DNA of 64,000 nucleotides from JANNRR01 sp031401675 (lineage in GTDB: Bacteria; Pseudomonadota; Alphaproteobacteria; Rhodobacterales; Rhodobacteraceae), in NCBI GenBank assembly GCA_031401675.1, contig JANNRR010000050.1, positions 29,125 to 93,124 of the forward strand, given 5' to 3'. This document shows positions 23,797-31,745 of the stretch, piece by piece. The translations under genes were made by a program, and so were the position numbers. Within the stretch, counting starts at the first letter, position 1; each line of letters starts with the position of its first letter. The notes beneath the pieces were generated by a model. That model did no database searches. It was not told the DNA's origin and saw nothing but the letters and a program-made list of their open reading frames with translations.

Positions 23797-25248
23797 CTAG
23801 CCCAGCTTTTCCAACGCCTTGAGCAGCAACTGCACAGCCGTGGAGTTTTCACCGAGAACATACAGAACCCCGGCAAACGCACTCGCTGCCGCCAATTGCA
23901 CCGTCCTCTTGCCCGCCTCTTCCCCTGCACTCTTGCGAAAGGTCAGCGAGAACCCCCCCTCCCCCGGCTCATCCTTCGTCACAGGGGCCGCCAGCTTGGC
24001 TTCCAACGCCCCGACCAGCCCGCGAGCCTCGGCCAGCGCCGCTGTCAGCGCGCGCACTTCCTCTTCCAGTCGAAACACGCGCCCCTCAAGCGCCTGCTGG
24101 CGGTCGTGCGCCGCAGTTGTCACCGCAAAGGCAATGCCCGACAGGATGCCGCCGATGACTTCCAGCCGTTCCAGCGGCGCGGGCAGCTGGTTCGCCCCGG
24201 TCTCGTTCTGCCACTCCCGCAACGCCCTGCCGATCTCGTCCCCGATCGGGCCAATCACCAGGGCCGACGCTGCAGGCTGTTGCAAAAGCCGCGACACCCG
24301 GCCTTTCAGTTCGGCCGAAGCGGGCGGCAAAACCACCGGCGATGCTCCACCCAACAGGGTGTCTCTTTCACGAAGGTAGCGCCCGTAATCCTTCCCCAGC
24401 CCCTGCAAATACGTCAGCGTCTCGCGCGTCCGATATGTGTTTTCCCTAATTTCCGAAAGCCACTTCAACTCCGGGTCCAGCCATGTCGCCGCCGTGCCCG
24501 CAAAGTGCAGGCCGATCCAAACATGTGCCGTGTCCTCTAGCGAGGTCATATCCTTCAGCGCCCGCAGATCCCGCACCGGGGTGTTGTTGAGGGTGAGCGT
24601 CCGCAACCGTTCCATCCCGCTTAATGCCCACAGGCCCGCATCGGTGATCCGGGTGTTGTTGAGCCAAAGCTCCAACATCTGGCCCATCCCTTGCAGCACC
24701 TTCAGCCCCGCATCAGTAACTCCGGTATTATCGAGCGAGAGCATCTGCAAACCCGGTATTCCCGCCAGCGCCCTCAGACCAACATCCGTGACGCCGGTGT
24801 TGTTGAGGTAGAGCCCCTGCAATCCTGCCATTCCTTGCAAGGTCTTCAACCCCGCATCGGTCACCCCGGTGTTGCCAAGCGAAAGTCTCTGCAACACCGC
24901 CATTCCTTGCAGCGCTGCCAGCCCCGTATCGGTTATCCCGGTGCTGTCGAGCGAAAGCCATTGCAACCGCGCCATCGTATGCAGTTTTCCCATTCCCGCA
25001 TCGGTGACCCCGGTGTTGTCGAGGTATAGTCTCTGTAGCTCTGGCATGCCCTGCAGCGCCATCATCCCGTCATCGCCGAACGCCGTGTTGATGAGCCAGA
25101 GTTCTTGCAGCTTGTTCAGCCCGGAAATCTCTGGCGGCAGCCGGGTCAGTGCACGCGTTTGGGCGGTATCGAAGTCAAGGCTTGTCGCCTTCCCCGCTTT
25201 CGCGATCATCTTCTGCGCCGCCGCATAGGCCCGGTCTGCGTCGCTCAT
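23797..25248 (-). CDS. Leucine-rich-repeat protein with C-terminal helical domain
   Basis: This 483-residue protein has an N-terminal helical cap (MSDADRAYAAAQKMIAKAGK), the opening TRALTRLPPEISGLNKLQEL, and then about eight leucine-rich repeats of exactly 24 residues, residues 42-240, with consensus LQxLxLxNTGVTDAGLxxLQGM. The C-terminal 240 residues are not repeated: a helical stretch (LRERDTLLGGASPVVLPPAS), a hydrophobic segment (VIGGILSGIAFAVTTAAHD), a coiled-coil-like run (LEGRVFRLEEEVRALTAALA) and a Gly/Ala-rich end. No signal peptide and no GTPase, kinase or nuclease motif are visible. The ATG at 25248 follows GGAGGGG. Such repeats mediate protein binding; the partner is unknown. The gene is divergent from zapE and convergent with the LacI gene. 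Confidence 0.85.
   Translation of the reverse strand: MSDADRAYAAAQKMIAKAGKATSLDFDTAQTRALTRLPPEISGLNKLQELWLINTAFGDDGMMALQGMPELQRLYLDNTGVTDAGMGKLHTMARLQWLSLDSTGITDTGLAALQGMAVLQRLSLGNTGVTDAGLKTLQGMAGLQGLYLNNTGVTDVGLRALAGIPGLQMLSLDNTGVTDAGLKVLQGMGQMLELWLNNTRITDAGLWALSGMERLRTLTLNNTPVRDLRALKDMTSLEDTAHVWIGLHFAGTAATWLDPELKWLSEIRENTYRTRETLTYLQGLGKDYGRYLRERDTLLGGASPVVLPPASAELKGRVSRLLQQPAASALVIGPIGDEIGRALREWQNETGANQLPAPLERLEVIGGILSGIAFAVTTAAHDRQQALEGRVFRLEEEVRALTAALAEARGLVGALEAKLAAPVTKDEPGEGGFSLTFRKSAGEEAGKRTVQLAAASAFAGVLYVLGENSTAVQLLLKALEKLG
24529..25125 (-). repeat. 72-bp tandem coding repeats of the LRR gene
   Basis: The region encodes eight 24-residue leucine-rich repeats in register, each 72 bp, with closely similar DNA (for example repeated GTTATCGAGCGA-type and CCCGCATCGGTGA-type blocks). 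The similarity at the base level suggests recent duplication or slippage, and repeat number may vary among strains. Confidence 0.8.
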
Positions 25249-25349
25249 TCCACCCCTCCGTTTCGGCCACGATAGGGGGTGATATGCAAAAGGCAAAGGT
25301 CGAGTTACGCGGGCGTGCGCCGGGTTAAAGTGTGAACATCCGGTTAAAA

Positions 25350-25373
25350 GAAATCATCCGACTGAATGATTTC
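25350..25373. promoter_or_regulatory. Palindrome in the LRR-zapE intergenic region
   Basis: GAAATCAT (25350-25357) and ATGATTTC (25366-25373) are perfect inverted arms with an 8-base spacer in AT-richer DNA about 95 bases before zapE. It could be an operator for one of the divergent genes. No regulator is suggested. Confidence 0.4.
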
Positions 25374-25467
25374 AAAGGCTTGAGCATGCGTCCCACCGTG
25401 AGACGCTTTGGCGCGCCGCCCCGGAAAGGGGGTGACATCCCCCCCCGGCCCGGTCTATCCAACCGGC

Positions 25468-26550
25468 ATGAGCCTGACCCTGACCGACCTGTACGATGCC
25501 CGCGTTGCCGCCGGCACCCTGCGCCCCGATCCGGCGCAGCGGGCCGCCCTGCCGGAGCTGGAGGCGCGGCGGACCTGGCTGGAGGAGCAGGCGACCCGCA
25601 GGAAGGGGCTCCTCGCCGGCCTGTTCACCCGCCCGCCGGAAACCCCGCGCGGCCTCTATCTCTGGGGCGGCGTCGGGCGCGGCAAGTCGATGCTGATGGA
25701 CCTCTTTACTGACGCCACCGACATCACTGCCAAACGCCGCGTCCACTTCCACGCCTTCATGCAGGAGGTGCACCGCGGCATGACCGCCGCCCGCAAGCGC
25801 GGCGCCGAGGATGCCCTGGCCCCGGTCGGCGAAGCCCTGACCGCCGACCTGCGCCTGCTGGCGTTCGACGAGGTGCAGATCACCGACATCACCGACGCCA
25901 TGCTGGTCGGCCGCCTGTTCCAGATGCTGTTTGCCGCAGGCGTCATGGTGGTCGCCACCTCCAACCGCCCGCCGGATGATCTGTACAGGAACGGCCTGAA
26001 CCGCGCACTGTTCCTGCCCTTCATCGCCACACTGAAGGAACGGATGGAAGTGGTGGAACTGGAGGCCGAAGCCGACTATCGCCAGCACCGCCTGCGCGGG
26101 GCCCAGGTCTACTTTCATCCCGCAGGCACTGCCAAGGCCGCCATCGACACCATCTGGCGCGACCTGACCGGCGGCGGCGGCGACACCCCGCCGCTGACGC
26201 TGCGGGTGACGGGCCGCGATGTGGTGATCCCGGCCTTTCGCAACGGCGCCGCCCGCGCCAGTTTCTGGGACCTCTGCGCCCGCGCCCTTGGTGCCGCCGA
26301 CTATCTGGCGCTGGCCAAGGCTGTCCGCCTGCTGGTGCTCGAGGATATCCCGCAGCTGTCCGCCTCGAACTACAACGAGGCGAAACGCTTCGTGACGCTG
26401 ATCGATACCTTGTACGAGGCCAGGGTCCGCCTGATCGCCTCGGCTTCCGACGTGCCCGAGCGGCTGTACATCGAGGGGACAGGTGCGTTCGAATTCGAAC
26501 GCACGGCCAGCCGGCTGAGGGAAATGCAGGCGGCGGACTGGGGGCAGTAG
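25468..26550 (+). CDS. zapE: Cell division protein ZapE (AFG1-like ATPase)
   Basis: This 360-residue P-loop ATPase belongs to the ZapE/AFG1 family, which acts on the FtsZ ring in bacteria. Walker A is GLYLWGGVGRGKSMLMDLF (about residue 65), followed by HFHAFMQEVHRG, Walker B LLAFDEVQITDITDAM, sensor VVATSNRPPDDLYRNGLNR and the family tail LYIEGTGAFEFERTASRL. Length fits (about 350-390). The ATG at 25468 was chosen because MSLTLTDLYDARVAAGTLRP matches the usual N-terminus; the ribosome-binding site is weak, and an ATG at 25408 would add 20 non-conserved residues. Confidence 0.93.
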   Translation: MSLTLTDLYDARVAAGTLRPDPAQRAALPELEARRTWLEEQATRRKGLLAGLFTRPPETPRGLYLWGGVGRGKSMLMDLFTDATDITAKRRVHFHAFMQEVHRGMTAARKRGAEDALAPVGEALTADLRLLAFDEVQITDITDAMLVGRLFQMLFAAGVMVVATSNRPPDDLYRNGLNRALFLPFIATLKERMEVVELEAEADYRQHRLRGAQVYFHPAGTAKAAIDTIWRDLTGGGGDTPPLTLRVTGRDVVIPAFRNGAARASFWDLCARALGAADYLALAKAVRLLVLEDIPQLSASNYNEAKRFVTLIDTLYEARVRLIASASDVPERLYIEGTGAFEFERTASRLREMQAADWGQ

Positions 26551-26560
26551 TCGCGCCCGG

Positions 26561-27226
26561 TCAGGCCGACCGCAGCAGCACCTTGGCAGACCCCACCGCC
26601 ACCGAGATCTGGCGGTACGCAAGCTGACGCGCGGCGGAAGCGTCGGAGGATCGCAGCAGCACCGTCGCCGCCTCCTCCACGATCGCGGTGGCTTCGGCGT
26701 TGACGGCAGGCAGCGATGCCGTGGCCACCGGCGTCAGCGGCCGCGACGTCGTCACCCCCCCGGCCCCACCGCTGCGCGCCCTGCCGCGCGGCAGCACCGG
26801 GTCGGCATTCCTTGCCGCCAGCGCCGCGAGTTTCAGCGCCGCCGTCTCGATCGCCGCGCGGGCCTCGGCATAGTCGCCGCTGGCTGGCATCGCTGCCGCA
26901 ACCGACGCCAGCCGCTCGCTCAGACAATCCACCCGGTACTCGACTTGCGACAGGCTGCCGCAAAACACGGTCGCGGCCTGCAGGCCGTCGACGATGGCCG
27001 CCGTTGCCGCTTGCGACGCCGCGCCGGATTTGGCCGCGGCCGCAGTTCCCGATCCGGTCGCCGACGCAACACCGGACGCGCCTGCGTCCGACACGCCGCC
27101 AAGCGGGAACAGAAACACCGGCAGCCCGCTGTCCACCGACAAGACGCCGGCTGACAGCGGCGGTACCGGCAGGACCCATGCCAGAACGGCCAGCCAGACG
27201 AGTGCGGTGGCACCAGGGCGTGTCAT
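26561..27226 (-). CDS. Exported alanine-rich protein of unknown function
   Basis: This 221-residue protein starts MTRPGATALVWLAVLAWVLPVPPLSAG, a signal peptide. The mature part is Ala-rich with a Ser/Gly/Ala low-complexity linker near residues 45-70 and a helical stretch containing two cysteines (FCGSLSQVEYRVDC) that could form a disulfide. GGGAG lies eight bases before the ATG, and the gene begins four bases after the stop of the preceding exported-protein gene, so the two are a transcription unit. No recognised domain. It could be a periplasmic partner of the barrel-like protein encoded upstream. Confidence 0.65.
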   Translation of the reverse strand: MTRPGATALVWLAVLAWVLPVPPLSAGVLSVDSGLPVFLFPLGGVSDAGASGVASATGSGTAAAAKSGAASQAATAAIVDGLQAATVFCGSLSQVEYRVDCLSERLASVAAAMPASGDYAEARAAIETAALKLAALAARNADPVLPRGRARSGGAGGVTTSRPLTPVATASLPAVNAEATAIVEEAATVLLRSSDASAARQLAYRQISVAVGSAKVLLRSA

Positions 27227-27230
27227 GATG

Positions 27231-28025
27231 TCATCTCCCAAACGCATCTTTCAGGACCCAACTGACGGAAAGGTTCAGGCGACGGTTGTTCTGCATGTCG
27301 AACGCGTCAGCCAGCGACGCTGTCACCCCCAGGTTTGGCGCGCCGTCGAATCTGAACGAGGCACCGACATCGACGGCGTCGCCGGTCCAAGCCATGCTGG
27401 CACCGAAGCTGCGGGTCAGGCCGATCCCCGCGCCGACAAAGACCCCGGGCTTGGTCTGGTTCTTGCGCAGATGCGATCCCGCGCCGAGCGACAGGATGAC
27501 CGGAAAGGACTGCTGCGCCGCCCCAAGCCTGACCTGCGAAAACGTCGTCACCGCCACCGTGGCACCGGGATCGCGGCCCGCTGCATCCCCCCAGTTCGCG
27601 ATATGGTCCAGCGACAATCCGACGTAGGTCGGCGCGGCGCCGCCGGTGATCCGCCGCGCGAATTTCAACGCCAGATAGCCTGAATCGCCGAATTCGTTGG
27701 TCAGGGAGGTGACATGGGCCGAGACTTGAACGCCGACGCCTTTTTCGGCACTGCCCAGACCGAAGCCCAGGGCTGCCGACCCGTCAAGCCCATCCTCGGT
27801 CGGGCTGCGGCGGGTGCTGCCCGACAGTGTGGCGAAGAACGTCCCGTTCGGGGCGATCGTGGCAGACGGCACCCCGACAAGGGCCAGATGCTTTTGTCCC
27901 GCCCCGCCGGCATCTTGCGCATGCACCAGAGCCGGGTGGGCGGTCAGGCAAAGAAGCGCGAAGATGAAAGCCGACCGGCACGACCGGCCCACTGCCGCGA
28001 AACAGCCGGGCAAGAGATTGCGCAT
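27231..28025 (-). CDS. Exported beta-barrel-like protein of unknown function
   Basis: This 264-residue protein has a long signal region (MRNLLPGCFAAVGRS then AFIFALLCLTAHPALVHAQ). The mature protein is glycine-rich with alternating hydrophobic strands (AALGFGLGSAEKGVGVQVSA, GVFVGAGIGLTRSFGASMAW, VGASFRFDGAPNLGVTASLA) and ends NRRLNLSVSWVLKDAFGR; a strand-rich end with aromatic residues suggests an outer-membrane barrel, although the very last residue is Arg rather than the usual Phe. GGAA lies seven bases before the ATG. It is followed within four bases by the other exported gene. Function unknown. Confidence 0.65.
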   Translation of the reverse strand: MRNLLPGCFAAVGRSCRSAFIFALLCLTAHPALVHAQDAGGAGQKHLALVGVPSATIAPNGTFFATLSGSTRRSPTEDGLDGSAALGFGLGSAEKGVGVQVSAHVTSLTNEFGDSGYLALKFARRITGGAAPTYVGLSLDHIANWGDAAGRDPGATVAVTTFSQVRLGAAQQSFPVILSLGAGSHLRKNQTKPGVFVGAGIGLTRSFGASMAWTGDAVDVGASFRFDGAPNLGVTASLADAFDMQNNRRLNLSVSWVLKDAFGR

Positions 28026-28163
28026 CTGCACCGTTCCATTCAATAATCTCAAGCTGTTCGTTACTTTAGCATGCCCGGCCGTGCCAGCGCAATGCATCGG
28101 CAGAAATCCGTAACAGTGCAGAATCATCGGCAGGGACAGCGCACAAGTGCAGCGCGGGGTGCG

Positions 28164-29213
28164 TCAGGCAACGGCTGCGGTGCTGGTCAGCAACTCGCGC
28201 ACCCTCGGGATCACCCGTTCGCCGTAAAGCCGGATACAGCTGGCCAGATGCTCCGGCTCGACCGGCCCGGCGCTATATTTCAGATTGAAGCTTTGCAGCC
28301 CCAGCGTCTGCACGGTCCGCGCAATCTTGCGGGCCACGGTTTCCGGCGCGCCAAGATACAATGATCCATGCGTAATCTCGCGCTCGAATTCGTCGGGCTG
28401 CATCGGCGGCCAGCCGCGTTCGGCCCCGATCTTGTCGCGCATCTTCTTGTATCCCGGCCAGAACGCGGTGCGCGCGGCTTCGTCGGTTTCGGCGACATGG
28501 CCGGGCGAATGCACGCCGACCGGCAACGCCGGGCGACCGACCTGCGCCCAGGCCCGATGATACAGTTCGATATAGGGGTTGAACCGCCGCGGATCGCCAC
28601 CGATGATCGCCAGCATCATCGGCAATTCATGCCGCACCGCCCGCACGACCGATTCCGGGCTGCCGCCCACACCGATCCAGGCCCGCAGCCGTTCCGACTC
28701 GGGCCGGGGATAGATGATCTGGCGGTCCAGCGGTGCGCGCAGCTTGCCGTGCCAGGTCACCCGCTCTTCGCGCAACAGCTTGCTGAACAGGTCAAGCTTT
28801 TCCTCGAACAGCGCTTCGTAGTCGCGCAGGTCTTGGCCGAACAGCGGGAACGATTCGGTGAACGATCCCCGCCCGAGGATCAGTTCCGCCCGCCCGCGAG
28901 CGATGGCGTCCAGCGTGGCAAACCGTTGAAAGAGCCGCACCGGGTCGTCAGAGCTGAGCACTGTCACCGCCGTGCCGATCCGGATGCGGCTGGTGCGGGC
29001 AGCGATTGCGGCCATCACGATTTCTGGTGCCGAAACGGCGAAATCGGCGCGGTGATGTTCGCCGATGCCGATGAAATCGACACCGACCTGATCGGCCAGC
29101 ACTGCCTCGTCCACCAGATCGCGGATCACCTGGGCGTGGGTGTTCAGGCTGCCGTCAGCGCTCGACGTGACGTCGCCGAAGGTGTCAAGGCCAAGGTCGA
29201 GGGAAGGGGTCAT
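28164..29213 (-). CDS. LLM-class flavin-dependent oxidoreductase
   Basis: This 349-residue protein belongs to the bacterial luciferase-like monooxygenase superfamily: SLDLGLDTFGDV, VGVDFIGIGEHHRADFAVSA, RIRIGTAVTVLSSDDPVRLFQRFATLDAIARGRAELILGRGSF are all typical and shape the F420- or FMN-binding barrel. Such enzymes oxidise diverse small molecules; the substrate here is unknown. The ATG at 29213 has AGGA five bases upstream; an ATG eight codons earlier lacks one. It is followed by no cotranscribed gene and lies 134 bases from folC on the same strand. Confidence 0.9.
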   Translation of the reverse strand: MTPSLDLGLDTFGDVTSSADGSLNTHAQVIRDLVDEAVLADQVGVDFIGIGEHHRADFAVSAPEIVMAAIAARTSRIRIGTAVTVLSSDDPVRLFQRFATLDAIARGRAELILGRGSFTESFPLFGQDLRDYEALFEEKLDLFSKLLREERVTWHGKLRAPLDRQIIYPRPESERLRAWIGVGGSPESVVRAVRHELPMMLAIIGGDPRRFNPYIELYHRAWAQVGRPALPVGVHSPGHVAETDEAARTAFWPGYKKMRDKIGAERGWPPMQPDEFEREITHGSLYLGAPETVARKIARTVQTLGLQSFNLKYSAGPVEPEHLASCIRLYGERVIPRVRELLTSTAAVA

Positions 29214-29347
29214 TGGGTCCTGCGCAAACCGTTTCATTCTGGAAGTATGTCCGGCGCGCCGCCTTCGCAATAGCGCACGGCTGTGCATGGATATGCGCTT
29301 GGCTGTGCGCCAGTTGCCAAGCGGCGGGGTTACCGAGGAAAATAGCG

Positions 29348-30628
29348 TCACCCGTTTTCGCGCAGCACCGATCCGGCGAGGTACACCGAGCCGCAGATCA
29401 GGACCCGCGCCGAAGGCGAGCCGGCCACGATTGCCGCAAGCGCCGCTGCGACCGACGGGGCGATGTCGACAGCAAGACCTGCGGCCCGGGCCGCCGACGC
29501 CGTATCTTCTGCCGGCAGCGTGTTCTTTTCGCCGGGGATCGATACCGCATGCAGATGCACGGCGTGGCCCAGGAGCGGTCGCATGAAGCCCAGCACGTCC
29601 TTGGTGTTCAGCATGCCGCAGATCAGATAGGTCGGGCGCGTCGGCATCGCGGCAAGCGTGGCGGCTATCGCCTCGCCTGCGGCCGGGTTGTGGCCACCGT
29701 CCAGCCACAACTCTGCCCGAGGGGCCAGATCGGTCAACGGCCCCTGTCGCAGCCGCTGCATCCGGGCCGGCCAATATGCCCGCGTCACCGCCGCCTCGCA
29801 TGCCGCTTCATCCTGGCCAAGATAGCGCAAGGCATTGATCGCGGCACCGGCGTTCTGAACCTGATGCGGGCCGGGCAGGTTGGGCAATGGCAGGTCCAAC
29901 AGCCCGTCTTCGTCCTGATAGATCAGCCGACCGCGTTCGGTGCTGACGTGCCAATGCTGTCCGAACACGCGCAATGGGGCCCCAAGCCGGGCGGCCAGTC
30001 GCTCGATCACCGTCAGACCCTCTTCGGCCTGCGGGCCAACCACGCACGGAACACCGGATTTCAGGATCCCGGCCTTTTCCGCCGCGATCAGCGCCACGGT
30101 GTCGCCCAGATACTGCTGGTGATCCAGCGAAACCGGCGTGATGATGGTCAGTGCCGGTCTGGCGATGACATTGGTGGCATCGAACCGGCCGCCCAGCCCC
30201 ACCTCCAGCAAGGTGAAGTCTGCTTTGCTGCGGGAATAGGACAGAAACGCGGCACAGGTGGTTATTTCGAAGAACGTGATGTTGCGACCGGCATTTGCCG
30301 CCTCGCACTCTTCCAGCAGCGCCACCAGCGCCGGTTCGCCGATCAGGTCGCCCGCCAGCCGGATACGCTCGTGAAAGCGCGCGAGATGCGGCGAGGTATA
30401 GGCGTGAACCACCCGGCCCGCCGCTTCCAGCCCGGCGCGGATCATCGCCTGGGTCGAACCCTTGCCGTTGGTGCCCGCCACATGGATCACCGGGGGAATG
30501 CGCCGTTCCGGATGGTTCAGCGCCGCCAGAAGCGGCCATATCCGGTCCAGCGTCAGATCGATGACCTTTGGATGCAGGGTCATCAACCGTACGAGAATCA
30601 GATCGGTATCGGGGGCCGATGGCAGCAT
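29348..30628 (-). CDS. folC: Folylpolyglutamate synthase / dihydrofolate synthase
   Basis: This 426-residue Mur-ligase-like enzyme adds glutamate to dihydropteroate (making dihydrofolate) and to tetrahydrofolates. It shows the P-loop HVAGTNGKGSTQAMI, the TSPHLARFHERI region, EVGLGGRFDATN, SLDHQQYLGDTVALIAAEKAGI with the carbamylated lysine position, and LWLDGGHNPAAGEAI. The ATG at 30628 lies five bases after the accD stop, so the two are co-translated; accD-folC order is conserved in Alphaproteobacteria. The next gene downstream (LLM) is 134 bases away. Confidence 0.95.
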   Translation of the reverse strand: MLPSAPDTDLILVRLMTLHPKVIDLTLDRIWPLLAALNHPERRIPPVIHVAGTNGKGSTQAMIRAGLEAAGRVVHAYTSPHLARFHERIRLAGDLIGEPALVALLEECEAANAGRNITFFEITTCAAFLSYSRSKADFTLLEVGLGGRFDATNVIARPALTIITPVSLDHQQYLGDTVALIAAEKAGILKSGVPCVVGPQAEEGLTVIERLAARLGAPLRVFGQHWHVSTERGRLIYQDEDGLLDLPLPNLPGPHQVQNAGAAINALRYLGQDEAACEAAVTRAYWPARMQRLRQGPLTDLAPRAELWLDGGHNPAAGEAIAATLAAMPTRPTYLICGMLNTKDVLGFMRPLLGHAVHLHAVSIPGEKNTLPAEDTASAARAAGLAVDIAPSVAAALAAIVAGSPSARVLICGSVYLAGSVLRENG

Positions 30629-30633
30629 CGCGG

Positions 30634-31548
30634 TTACTTCGTGGCGGCAGGCTGGGCCGGTTGCGGATCGGGCGCCGGCAGTTCGCCCTTGACCGCCGGG
30701 GTCTGGTTGGTCAGCATCCGGACAATGGTTATCAGGTCATCGCGCAGCGCCTTGCGGTGGGTCACCCGGTCCAGCATTCCATGATCCAGCAGATACTCGG
30801 CGCGCTGAAACCCTTCGGGCAGCTTTTCGCGGATGGTCTGTTCAATGACCCGCGGCCCGGCAAAACAGATCAGCGCGTTCGGCTCGGCCAGTTGCACATC
30901 GCCCAGCATGGCATAGCTGGCCGTCACGCCGCCGGTGGTCGGATGCGTCAACACGACAATGTAGGGCAGCATCGCCTCTTTCACCATCTGCACCGCCACC
31001 GTGGTGCGCGGCATCTGCATCAGCGACAGGATCCCCTCTTGCATCCGCGCCCCGCCGGCTGCCGAAAACAGGACCAGCGGCAGTTTGTGCTGCACTGCCC
31101 GCTCTGCCGCCGCAATGATGGCGTTGCCGACATACATCCCCATGGACCCGGCCATGAAGCTGAAGTCCTGCGCAACCGCCACGATCGCCGTCCGCCCGAT
31201 CTCGCCGGTGGCCACCAGCATCGCCTCGCGTTCGCCGGTGGCCTTTTGCGCCGCCTTCAATCGGTCGGGATAGCGTTTCTGGTCGCGGAAATGCAGCGGG
31301 TCGGCCAATGGCTCGGGCACTTTGATTTCGCTGAAAATGCCGCCGTCGAACAGCGCGGCAAACCGGTCACGCGGACTGATCGGCATGTGGTGATTGCAGT
31401 TGGTGCAGACATTCAGATTGTCGGCCAGTTCGCGGTGAAACAGCATGGTTCCGCATTCGGTGCATTTCGTCCACAGATTCTCTGGGACTTCGCGCCGCGA
31501 AAACAGCGAATTGATCGTCGGGCGGACGTAGTTGGAGATCCAGTTCAT
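30634..31548 (-). CDS. accD: Acetyl-CoA carboxylase carboxyltransferase beta subunit
   Basis: This 304-residue protein is the beta subunit of the carboxyltransferase that, with AccA, moves CO2 from biotin to acetyl-CoA in fatty-acid synthesis. The N-terminal zinc finger is C29-x2-C32-x15-C48-x2-C51, followed by the crotonase-like core (LFSAAGGARMQEGILSLMQM, TVAVQMVKEAMLPYIVVLTH, TTGGVTASYAMLGD). The extreme C-terminus is Pro/Ala-rich. No strong Shine-Dalgarno precedes the ATG, but MNWISNYVRPTINSLF is the normal start. It heads the accD-folC unit. Confidence 0.97.
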   Translation of the reverse strand: MNWISNYVRPTINSLFSRREVPENLWTKCTECGTMLFHRELADNLNVCTNCNHHMPISPRDRFAALFDGGIFSEIKVPEPLADPLHFRDQKRYPDRLKAAQKATGEREAMLVATGEIGRTAIVAVAQDFSFMAGSMGMYVGNAIIAAAERAVQHKLPLVLFSAAGGARMQEGILSLMQMPRTTVAVQMVKEAMLPYIVVLTHPTTGGVTASYAMLGDVQLAEPNALICFAGPRVIEQTIREKLPEGFQRAEYLLDHGMLDRVTHRKALRDDLITIVRMLTNQTPAVKGELPAPDPQPAQPAATK

Positions 31549-31745
31549 CGGGCGCGGCTGCCTTTGTGGTCAATCTGCCAGCCTGACCTAAGCCGGGAGA
31601 CTGCGGAATGCAATCGGCCTGCGGCAGGGAAGGCGGTCGAAGCATCCCGATATCGAACGAAGATCAGAGGACGAATCGCGCAATCCGGTTGCGCGACACA
31701 GCATTTCCTGAAGCCCGTTCATTGGCGTTGTCGCCGAACCAACCC

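Noticed and set aside
24529..25125. Tandem 72-bp repeats considered as a CRISPR array
   Set aside because: Repeats are adjacent, have no spacers and encode leucine-rich repeats in one frame.
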